This document shows, one piece after another, positions 53,068 through 59,459 of a stretch of DNA of 59,459 bases. Where the stretch lies: positions 387,825-447,283 of the forward strand of contig NZ_SNZH01000004.1 in assembly GCF_004363655.1 (NCBI RefSeq). Direction: 5' to 3'. Every line of letters begins with the position of its first letter. Position 1 is the first letter of the stretch. Source of the stretch: Tahibacter aquaticus. GTDB lineage: Bacteria > Pseudomonadota > Gammaproteobacteria > Xanthomonadales > Rhodanobacteraceae. The position numbers and the translations under genes were made by a program. A model generated the notes under the pieces. That model did not search any database, was not told the DNA's origin, and worked only from the letters and a program-made list of their open reading frames with translations.

Positions 53068-53610
53068 ATCAACCGCCATCTACTCGCCGCGCTGCTCGCC
53101 CTGACCAGCGGCGCCGCTTCCGCCGAAATCGTCACTGTGCGCTACGAATTCTTCGACGACGCCGCCTATTCCTACCGCTACGGCTGGTTCGGCTCTGACC
53201 TCGGCCCGACCGAAGGCACCATCCTCGGCACCAAGCTCGTGCTCAAGGATTACCGCGTACCGGCCGGCCTCGACGCGGCACACTTCCACTTCGACTTCGC
53301 GCTCCCGACCACCGGAACCTCGCCGTCCATCTTCATCGAAGGCACCGAGATGGGCTGGTCCGGCACCGGCACGTTCGATTTTGAAATGAAGACCGACGGT
53401 TTCAACGGCACCATCCTGCCCGGCGGCTTCGGCGCCACCATGATGCACGTGCTGCCCGACGGCAGCGCCATCGCCGGCGGCACGTTCTTCGGCGACCAGT
53501 ACCTCGAATTCACCGTCGACCGTATTCCGCCGGACGAAATCTTCCTCAGTTCGTTCGAGGAGAACTTCGAAGAGGCGAACGAAACGCACGCCGCCTACCC
53601 CGCTCACTGA
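53068..53610 (+). CDS. Exported protein apparently starting at ATC, with an internal IFLSSFE motif
   Basis: A 180-residue product. ACGGAG (53056-53061) is followed after 6 nt by ATC at 53068, and from there the frame reads x-NRHLLAALLALTSGAASA-EIV, a perfect signal peptide. No ATG, GTG or TTG occurs near it in this frame; the first GTG (53137) would cut off the leader. So the start codon is either a rare ATC or a mutated or misread ATG. The mature protein is beta-rich (FHFDFALPTTGTSPSIFIEG). It contains PDEIFLSSFE, like the tails of other exported proteins here, but then continues 17 residues. Confidence 0.6.
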   Translation: MNRHLLAALLALTSGAASAEIVTVRYEFFDDAAYSYRYGWFGSDLGPTEGTILGTKLVLKDYRVPAGLDAAHFHFDFALPTTGTSPSIFIEGTEMGWSGTGTFDFEMKTDGFNGTILPGGFGATMMHVLPDGSAIAGGTFFGDQYLEFTVDRIPPDEIFLSSFEENFEEANETHAAYPAH

Positions 53611-53772
53611 CAACGCCACGCCGACGGCGGCGCTCCTCCTCTCACCAAGCCGCCTTTCCCCCTTCGCGTCACGTCGCGCCGTCAAGGCGTGCGTGGCGTC
53701 CCGACTGCAGCGGCGGACCCGGACACGGTCCGCCGCTGCGTCGAGCGCAGCGAACACCGTGGAAGACGGTCT

Positions 53773-53796
53773 AGGGACTGGAGATTCATGCAGAGC
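53773..53796 (+). repeat. Direct repeat, right copy
   Basis: Copy of the 24-bp sequence at 52880-52903 with two mismatches (a to g and c to t), in the same orientation, 893 bp to the right. Confidence 0.55.
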
Positions 53797-53811
53797 GTTT
53801 CGAACGCCCAG

Positions 53812-54258
53812 TCATGCAGGCAGCAAATCTGGGCTGTCAGAATCCCATTGCCCCCTCGCGAATGCAGTCACCGATTTCCCACCATTTTCGTCATGCTGAA
53901 GGCCAGCGGCGGAAATCCCGAACTTGAAAAGCACGGTTATTCCGTAGGTGAATCTCGGGTCTGCATCGAGCTTCTTCAGTCGTTCCAGCCACGTTTCACT
54001 TTCACTCCACTCAAGCTGAATTCCATCCACTGAAATTTCCGTCAGAGGGCGGTAGAGGCTTATGCAAACGAGCCGCACGGTTGCCAGGTCGTAAACCAGC
54101 TGCAGAGAGTTCCCGAACCGATATTCGGTCAGTGTTTTTTCCTCTCTGTCTTCACCGACATGGTCTGCGTTTCCCACCAAGCCCTTGATTTCATCACGCC
54201 CCATTCCGAACTTGAGTGGCCCGACACCTTCATAAGGAGTAATCACATAGTTAGTCAT
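53812..54258 (-). CDS. Probable immunity protein next to a VgrG remnant
   Basis: A 148-residue soluble protein beginning TNYVITPYEGVGPLKFGMGRDEIKGLVG, a pattern seen in small proteins next to Rhs/VgrG-type toxins, followed by alternating beta and helix segments. Base composition is lower in GC than the window average. It starts 14 nt after the stop of the VgrG remnant, in the position of an immunity gene. The role is inferred from context; I cannot name the family. Confidence 0.5.
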   Translation of the reverse strand: MTNYVITPYEGVGPLKFGMGRDEIKGLVGNADHVGEDREEKTLTEYRFGNSLQLVYDLATVRLVCISLYRPLTEISVDGIQLEWSESETWLERLKKLDADPRFTYGITVLFKFGISAAGLQHDENGGKSVTAFARGQWDSDSPDLLPA

Positions 54259-54272
54259 GCGTCAGATTTCCC

Positions 54273-54704
54273 CTACGGCAGTAGACCGTTCTTTTGAAGG
54301 CACTTGAAATATTCGAGCATTTCCAACATTGCTTCATTGTATTTGGTCGGATCTGCTGTTCGGCCAGCAACAGACAGCCTTCCGCGTCCGCGCGATACAT
54401 GTCGTAGGTAGAACGCAGCACGACAGGGGCGCAGGTTCGCAATGTACAGATGCTGCTTACCGCGACGGCCTGCCGAGCGGAAATGTACGCATTGGCCGTT
54501 CAGATGGCGCCGGGCACCGCCGTCCAGCTCGAAATCCACGCTGATCGACTGGCCCAGCAGATCGTCGGCGGAAACGCCTTTCTCCTCGCTTTTCAGCGTG
54601 AGCTGCAAGTCGAACAACGCGGAAAGCGCTTCGCGCCCCTGCAACATGTCGAAGCGCAAACGCTCGGGGCCAAGCGGCGTAGTGACGTTCAGGGTGCGAT
54701 TCAT
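54273..54704 (-). pseudogene. VgrG N-terminal remnant joined to a short foreign tail
   Basis: A 143-codon frame. Residues 1-95 (LNVTTPLGPERLRFDMLQGREALSALFDLQL, SADDLLGQSISVDFELDGG, HLYIANLRP) are the N-terminus of a type VI secretion VgrG spike, normally over 600 residues. The rest is not VgrG: it ends ADPTKYNEAMLEMLEYFKCLQKNGLLP. Another frame over the same DNA reads STYDMYRADAEGCLLLAEQQ, so the tail may be the end of an effector with an indel. A deletion seems to have joined spike start and effector end just before the immunity gene. No T6SS structural genes are in the window. Confidence 0.7.
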
Positions 54705-55175
54705 GGCGAAACCCCTCGGCAGATGCAGGCCATCTCACCCACGCAGCGCAAGACAATACCGCCGCGCATGGAATAGTTTAATAATGCATCAAAGACTAAC
54801 AGATATTTTTTGCAACAATGAAACGATGACCATACCCTGGCAGATGGCCTAGGCATGTGTGTCGCCAGCGCGGCATCCCTCTCACTGAACTGACGAACTG
54901 GCATCGTCCAGCCACCCCGGACAGCGCGGGGACTGACAGGACCGCCGCGGCCGACGCACGCGCGCAAGCCGACAACGATTCGCGCGCGTCTGGCGGATTT
55001 CCCTCAATGGATACGGGGGTTTTTCGATACTCAGGCGCACAGATTCAAGGCAGCGCGGTTCTTTTCTGGAAAACTTCTTTTGCATCGTTTGCAACAGATA
55101 TTCAAACGCTGCAACGGCCCAGCGCGACGCCGCCCACAACGGCAGCGCTATCTGTCCACATTGAGGAGTTCTTTC
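54705..55175. other. Intergenic region between the VgrG remnant and a rightward gene
   Basis: No gene is supported. An AT-rich patch at about 54775-54830 would suit the promoter of the VgrG remnant on the minus strand (TTGCAA is visible), but a full promoter is not assigned. GAGGAG at 55162-55168 is the ribosome site of the next gene. Confidence 0.4.
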
Positions 55176-55646
55176 ATGACGCAAAATCTTGTCGACCTGG
55201 TGTTCACAGCCGAACAACTCGCCGCCTTCGACGCAGCCCTGGACCAACTCGAAACCCTGTGCCAGGGTTTCATATCCCTGACGCCCGACGAACGCCGCTC
55301 GCTGCGGCACATGGGCTCGGTTTCCGAGCCGTACTGCCGCAAGACGCTCAGCGTGATGTCGCAAAACCCGCAAGTGATTCCGGCCAGCGTCAACCTGGCT
55401 GGCGGCCTGCAAGACCTGGCCACGCTGGATACGCTGGCGCCGCGACTCGACCGCCTGCAACGCCTGTCCGAGCGCGGCGAAGATACGGAAGCCGCGCTGG
55501 GCAGCGACATCATGTCGCTAGTATCCGAAGGCTATGCGCTGCTGGACGTGGCGGGGAAAAGCCAGGGACTGGACAGCCTGCGCAAGGAGCTGTCGGTACG
55601 ATTCCGGCGGCGCAAGGCAGCCAAGGACGAGGGTACGGAAACCTGA
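55176..55646 (+). CDS. Small helical protein, unknown
   Basis: A 156-residue soluble protein with GAGGAG about 7 nt before the ATG at 55176. The sequence is helical (LVFTAEQLAAFDAALDQLETLCQGF, LGSDIMSLVSEGYALLDVAG) and ends in the basic stretch RFRRRKAAKDEG. The pattern SLTPDERRSLRHMGSVSEPYCRKTL suggests a compact helical bundle. I have seen comparable hypothetical proteins in proteobacteria but know no function. Confidence 0.6.
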   Translation: MTQNLVDLVFTAEQLAAFDAALDQLETLCQGFISLTPDERRSLRHMGSVSEPYCRKTLSVMSQNPQVIPASVNLAGGLQDLATLDTLAPRLDRLQRLSERGEDTEAALGSDIMSLVSEGYALLDVAGKSQGLDSLRKELSVRFRRRKAAKDEGTET

Positions 55647-55724
55647 AGCCCCGCGCCCGCTGCCAGGACCTGGCAAGACAGGGCCGGCACGGGGCTGCTT
55701 TGCCCTTCCCCTGAACGGTAAAAC

Positions 55725-55747
55725 GAGCCTGGCCCAGGGCCAGGCTC
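55725..55747. repeat. Perfect 23-nt palindrome
   Basis: GAGCCTGGCCC and GGGCCAGGCTC are exact inverted repeats around a single A, 79 nt past the previous stop codon. It could be an extragenic palindrome or transcription terminator; no T tract follows. Confidence 0.5.
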
Positions 55748-55856
55748 TCCCGGCGTTTCGACACCTGGGCATGGATGGAAACCGCTTCTTGGGACCGACG
55801 CAAGGCCCGGTAAGTTAACCTGACCCCGTTATCCCGAATCACATGGGGCCAAGCCA

Positions 55857-56723
55857 ATGCCGATTGACGCCAAATTGATTCGCGTAATGATCGCATCACC
55901 CGGCGACGTTTTGGCCGAACGCGAAATAATACGAAAGGTGATTCAGGATTGGAATGCTGTAAATGCCATTGATCGTTCGACTGTGCTCATGCCGATTGGC
56001 TGAGAAAACGACTCGTCTCCGGAAATGCACGGCCATCCTCAGGATCTGATTTCCAAACAAATACTAAAAGATTGTGATCTTCTTATAGCCGTATTTTGGA
56101 CAAGGCTCGGCAGCCGGACTGCATCCGCCGCCAGTGGCACAGTACAGGAAATCGAGGAACACCTTGCTGCCTTGAAGCCAGCAATGATCTATTTTTCTTC
56201 TGAACCAGTTAGGTTAGATAGCATTGATCCCGAACAATACATCGCGCTGAATGAGTTCAAGAACGAATGCAAGCGTCGAGGGCTAATAGCCGAGTATGGG
56301 ACGAAGTCAGCCTTTCGCGAAATGCTCACACAGCATCTTGCTCTGACAATAATTCGTCAGTTCCAAAGAAATGAGGCCGATAGATTCGGCATACCTTCCG
56401 TGTCACAACGCCCTCCACCTCTAAAGCTTTCGAGCAGCGCTGAGGATCTACTCAGGTTTGCATCAGAAGGACATGAAGGGACGGTTGTAATGTTCTCAAC
56501 ACTCGGCGGCCTCACCATCGAAGCTTCAGGAACAACTCTTGTTGGAGAGGGTTCTGATCCGCGGGAAGAAGCCAATTGGCGATCTGCCTTGAAAGAGCTG
56601 TTCGACAACGCACTAGTCGAAGATAGAAGCGGCAAAGGAGAGGTGTTTCAGCTAACGCAGCGCGGCTATGACGTAGCGGACGCTATCGGCCCGTATGTTT
56701 ATGAACCCGACCCACCTGACTGA
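55857..56723 (+). pseudogene. DUF4062-domain gene interrupted by an in-frame TGA
   Basis: From the ATG at 55857 the frame reads LIRVMIASPGDVLAEREIIRKVI, then STVLMPIG, a TGA at 56001-56003, and continues in frame ENDSSPEMHGHPQDLISKQILKDCDLLIAVFWTRLGS to 56723 (288 codons). DUF4062 is a TIR-like domain often at the N-terminus of STAND and defence proteins; its conserved motif after MPIG is Trp-Glu, so the TGA replaces TGG. The C-terminal half (LSSSAEDLLRFASEGHEG) is helix-turn-helix-like. Base use is clearly lower in GC than the left part of the window, which suggests transfer. Confidence 0.75.
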
Positions 56724-56978
56724 CCGACAAACTGGGTAAGGGTTTAATTCGTGGGCGATGTCAGCGGCAACGGGGGCTCCAGCGCAAGGTTTATCAGAGG
56801 TTTCTTGGCATTGCGAGCCGGCTTTGTTTTTTTGGGTCAACGAATTGGCGTTGAGTCAGCGCCATTTGGGTTCTCCGCAGTGGGTACGCTAGCTTCTGAC
56901 CGCGTCAGCAACTAACCGGGGCAAGTCCACCTGGCCAGTTTTCGGCAACGCCCGTTTTTCGGGAGTCAGGTTGGACCG

Positions 56979-57557
56979 TTATTTGCGTCCGTCAACTTGC
57001 GAATCCACGGTCTTCTGGAGTTCGAGTGATGCGTCACGAACCAAATCGTAGAGCTGCTCAGCGATCTTTATCCCGTTGTCAGTGACCATAGGCTCGTTGC
57101 TATCGGTGAGATGGAACTCGAATGATCCATCATTTGCCAGAGCTGCCGCACTCTCAATTTGCTTGAGTATTTCTGTTGGTAGCACAGGTTCGTATTTGTA
57201 GAGGAATTCATCAAGACTATCCGCATGTCTCGAGAATTCAGTTGCAACTTCCCAGCAGGCTTCATAAAAGTCCATATCCGGATTTCTCTTACGGGGAAGC
57301 ATTGATCTCGACATTTTTCTAAGCTCTGTCAGTGCGGCAAACTGCCTGGAAAAAAAAACTTCTGAGTTCTTCAGCGACAACTTCAACCGCTCGATCTCTC
57401 TCGTAAGTTCTGACTTGTAAGTTTCAAGATGCCTGTCAAAGTTGTGCTTAATGGCGGACTCAATCCCCTTTTCCACGAGAATTTTTACCAGAACGCTAGC
57501 GCCGATGGCTGTAAAGCCAGCGCCCCCGAGTATCGCCATGATGTTATCAATGTTCAT
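56979..57557 (-). CDS. Membrane-anchored coiled-coil protein, unknown
   Basis: A 192-residue protein starting at the ATG at 57557 (AGGAAA about 10 nt upstream). An N-terminal hydrophobic helix (NIMAILGGAGFTAIGASVLVKILV) is followed by a coiled coil (NFDRHLETYKSELTREIERLKLSLKNSE) and a helical C-terminal domain. Low GC and position downstream of a truncated ATPase gene on the same strand suggest a two-gene unit. A longer frame start at 57692 lacks a ribosome site. Function unknown. Confidence 0.6.
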   Translation of the reverse strand: MNIDNIMAILGGAGFTAIGASVLVKILVEKGIESAIKHNFDRHLETYKSELTREIERLKLSLKNSEVFFSRQFAALTELRKMSRSMLPRKRNPDMDFYEACWEVATEFSRHADSLDEFLYKYEPVLPTEILKQIESAAALANDGSFEFHLTDSNEPMVTDNGIKIAEQLYDLVRDASLELQKTVDSQVDGRK

Positions 57558-57745
57558 AGTCGCCAATTTCCTGAATTGAGTTAAGTATTCCGACGCCGAC
57601 TCCTCCGTCAAAAATCTCGACAGGGCACGCAGATCCCGCCGCTGCGTCACTCGCGCCTGCTGCAATGACCCAGCCGTTTCTGCACAGGTCACGCCGCTAA
57701 TTGGTAGACCTAAGCGGGCGTCTACATGCCAAGCGCCTGGCGGTA

Positions 57746-59017
57746 CTAGATATCTGCGGTATTTAATGCCCGGGAATGCTGCGTAAAGTAGCGACCGACC
57801 TCATTGGCGGAATGAAGACCATCGTCGCCCCTCGGCTTGGAAGTGGCGAATATTATCTGATGCTCGACTAAGTACGACGCGCTTTCGTCCGCAATGATGC
57901 TCTGAAGACGACGGCTCCGCTCCGGCTCTAGTCCACCATCATCAACCCCGTCAAGCATTATGAATCTCGGCACGCGCATCTGCGAATCTCTTGTGCTCAC
58001 ACCAAGCAACGCGAGGTGAAAGAGATGCCGCAATACCACCGCAGAGCTTTCGGAAAAATTTCGAACACCATTGACAAGAACATTATTGTCGGCAAATTCA
58101 AATCTTACTTCTCTTGCGTGAATAAATTCTTCCTGGCGGGGCAAATCCAGCTTGAGCAATCTTATTAGCTCATCTTCGATTGCAGAGGCCACCGCAATCT
58201 TTCTTTTTTCTTGCCTAGCAAGCAAATCGTCTATGACAACATTCAGCGTTGCCTGCTCGGACGCTAGCTCGTCGCGTTGTTTCTGCAAAGCCGTAACTGC
58301 ACCAGCTAGCGCTTGCTGTTCATGAGCTTGTTTCAGCGCTTCCGTAAGCGAACCCACATTTCTTGCCGCATCTTCAATTGCCAATTCCGCCTCAGTAGAC
58401 CAGCTAAAAGCGATAGAGAGGTACTCGCTTTCTAGTCTTTTTACCTCGCTGTCCAAGCGAGGCAGCTCACGATCAAGTTCACCAATTTCAGCGTCCCGAC
58501 TTGACATTAGATGCGAAGATTCTTTTGTCTGAATGGCTAGCTCGTTCTTCATTCGAAGAAGATTGCTGGACGTATCCTGCTTCGGCAAAGCATGTTTGCA
58601 TAGATGGCAGTGTTCGCCACGCGCCACCCCGTCTATTTCTGAGAGACATGCTGGACACACAGAGAACTCGAGTCCATCCAAGATTTCTCTGGCCACTTGT
58701 GACTCTTCAAGATGCTTAACGCGGCGCTTCAATTCCTCCAGAAATAGCCGCGAATCCTGCTGCTGCAATTTCAGTTCAACCAACCGATCCTTAGCCTTGT
58801 TGCGTGAAGCTTCAGAGTTACGCAACTTGGCGCGAAGTTCCGCCGCGCGGTCAACGACCTTTTCATCGGGCGACACATAGTTATCTCGCTTAAGTTTCGC
58901 GGCTTCTAGATCTGCCATCGCCTCTAGCCGCGCGTTGTCGAGAAACTGAACGCGTTTAGACGCATCCTCAACACTGAATCCTTTGGCGTGCCCGAGAACC
59001 GTGTATATGCCCGCCAG
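57746..59017 (-). pseudogene. Rad50/SMC-like ATPase gene, 5' end lost by IS3 insertion
   Basis: The remaining about 423 codons lie between the IS left end and the TAA-type stop at 57746. They encode long coiled coils (AAELRAKLRNSEASRNKAKDRLVELK), a zinc-hook-like middle with two Cys pairs (CPACLSEID, HCHLCKHAL), then a second coil and the C-terminal ATPase half: FSESSAVVLRHLFHLALL (signature-like) and RFIMLDGVDDGG (Walker B-like). The Walker A part should lie upstream and is not present here. It may lie beyond the IS. Such ATPases occur in DNA repair and in defence systems. Confidence 0.75.
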
Positions 59018-59046
59018 TGAACCGCCCCGGCTTCCCCGGAGACTCC
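59018..59046 (+). repeat. Left terminal inverted repeat of the IS3-family element
   Basis: The element is taken to start at TGAACCGCCCCGGCTTCCCC, a G/C-rich TG-start end of the type seen in IS3-family members, 50 bp before orfA. The matching right end is outside the window, so the boundary is an estimate. Confidence 0.55.
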
Positions 59047-59067
59047 ATCTCTTGAGAGGATGGAGCA

Positions 59068-59388
59068 ATGAGCAAGTCAGCAAATTTTCCGAAGGAAGTG
59101 CGCGAGCGTGCGGTTCGGCTGGTGCTGGAACAGCAGGACAGCCACGCATCGCAATGGTCGGCGATCGGTTCGGTCGCGGCAAAGATCGGCTGCACGCACG
59201 AGACGTTGCGACGCTGGGTGCGTCAGGCCGAGCGTGACGAGGGCAAGCGAGCCGGCCCGACGACGAGCGAGCAGGAACGCATCAAGGCGCTGGAACGGGA
59301 GAACCGCGAGCTGCGCCAGGCGAACGAGATCCTGCGCAAGGCGTCGGCGTATTTTGCCCAGGCGGAGCTCGACCGCCGACCGAAGTGA
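59068..59388 (+). CDS. IS3-family transposase OrfA
   Basis: A 106-residue DNA-binding subunit. KEVRERAVRLVLEQQ and the helix-turn-helix around SVAAKIGCTHETLRRWVRQAE are followed by a leucine-zipper-type helix (RIKALERENRELRQANEILRKASAYFA), as in IS3 OrfA. GGATGGAG precedes the ATG. Its stop TGA overlaps the orfB ATG (TGATG), and orfB lies in the -1 frame, as required for the frameshifted OrfAB transposase of this family. Confidence 0.92.
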   Translation: MSKSANFPKEVRERAVRLVLEQQDSHASQWSAIGSVAAKIGCTHETLRRWVRQAERDEGKRAGPTTSEQERIKALERENRELRQANEILRKASAYFAQAELDRRPK

Positions 59389-59459
59389 TGAAGCGGTTCA
59401 TCGACGAGAACCGGAACGTCTACGGGGTCGAGCCGATCTGCAAGGTGTTGCCGATCGCC
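59388..59459 (+). CDS. IS3-family transposase OrfB, N-terminal fragment
   Basis: Twenty-four codons are present: MKRFIDENRNVYGVEPICKV and on. This is the characteristic beginning of IS3 OrfB, the DDE integrase-like catalytic part, where FIDEHR and YGVEPIC are conserved. It continues outside the window. Confidence 0.85.
   Translation, partial: MKRFIDENRNVYGVEPICKVLPIA

Larger units (their letters stand above)
59018..59459 (+). mobile_element. IS3-family insertion sequence, left part
   Basis: The element includes the terminal repeat, orfA (59068-59388) and the start of orfB (from 59388). It is inserted in the ATPase gene, whose remaining part lies just left of it on the opposite strand. The rest, including the right end and the target duplication, is outside the window. 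Confidence 0.85.

Noticed and set aside
49346-56003. Stop codon reassignment as explanation for internal TAA and TGA
   Set aside because: Both TAA and TGA are used as normal stops by intact genes throughout the window, including housekeeping genes, so local mutations or sequence errors are simpler.
56880-56990. Possible integron attC site (GTTGGAC and AACTAAC motifs)
   Set aside because: The left core does not fit RYYYAAC, no long imperfect palindrome joins the two, and no further sites or integrase are in the window.
59018-59182. Treating the ATPase frame as starting at 59182
   Set aside because: The first 55 codons are antisense to the IS3 end and orfA, so they are not part of the original gene.

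Overview
The window is GC-rich bacterial chromosome. Its gene order and protein types point to a gammaproteobacterium of the Xanthomonadales/Lysobacterales, probably near the Rhodanobacteraceae. The evidence is the tRNA-Tyr/Gly/Thr-tuf cluster, the lolB-ispE-tRNA-Gln-prs-rplY-pth-ychF block, divergent hemA-prfA, CRP/Clp-type operators, and several secreted proteins that share a short C-terminal motif around IFxDGFE. The taxon is an inference from content; no marker gene was compared.

Left part (1-15.1 kb). A tRNA-tuf unit runs leftward out of the window. To its right lies a tightly packed six-gene operon (787-8268): two small exported proteins, a periplasmic pilus-type chaperone, an outer-membrane usher-like protein, a 648-residue exported beta-propeller-like protein and a 266-residue exported protein. 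This looks like a divergent chaperone-usher surface structure. After a thioesterase gene comes another exported protein (8921-9946), preceded by a near-perfect CRP/Clp site. Two tandem paralogues follow, each with 14 RCC1-type repeats. Four of these exported proteins end in the same kind of tail.

Central housekeeping block (15.1-24.6 kb). A leftward operon carries a TPR lipoprotein gene, lolB, ispE, tRNA-Gln, prs, rplY, pth and ychF. Divergent from it are hemA and prfA. The ispE stop codon lies inside the tRNA-Gln gene.

Mixed region (24.6-48.6 kb). This holds small membrane and immunity-like genes, an AraC regulator with VOC and GyrI-like proteins, a secreted acetamidase/formamidase-like protein, a ChaN/EreA-like protein, a LysR/reductase divergent pair, a TMEM175-like channel, a fused LprI-MliC lysozyme inhibitor and a beta-lactamase-fold hydrolase. 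It also holds a two-gene hybrid histidine kinase operon whose first member is a 1905-residue soluble kinase built on nine nearly identical 92-residue HAMP units. Small exported proteins and a quinone-oxidoreductase-like enzyme complete it.

Right end (48.6-59.5 kb). This part looks accessory and decaying. It contains two neighbouring P-domain exported genes, one with a nonsense codon and one with a 2-base frameshift. An exported gene follows that appears to start at ATC, then a VgrG N-terminal remnant with a probable immunity gene. Last is a lower-GC island: a DUF4062 gene with an in-frame TGA, a membrane coiled-coil gene, and a Rad50/SMC-like ATPase truncated by an IS3-family element that runs off the window. 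The island resembles the remains of a defence locus.
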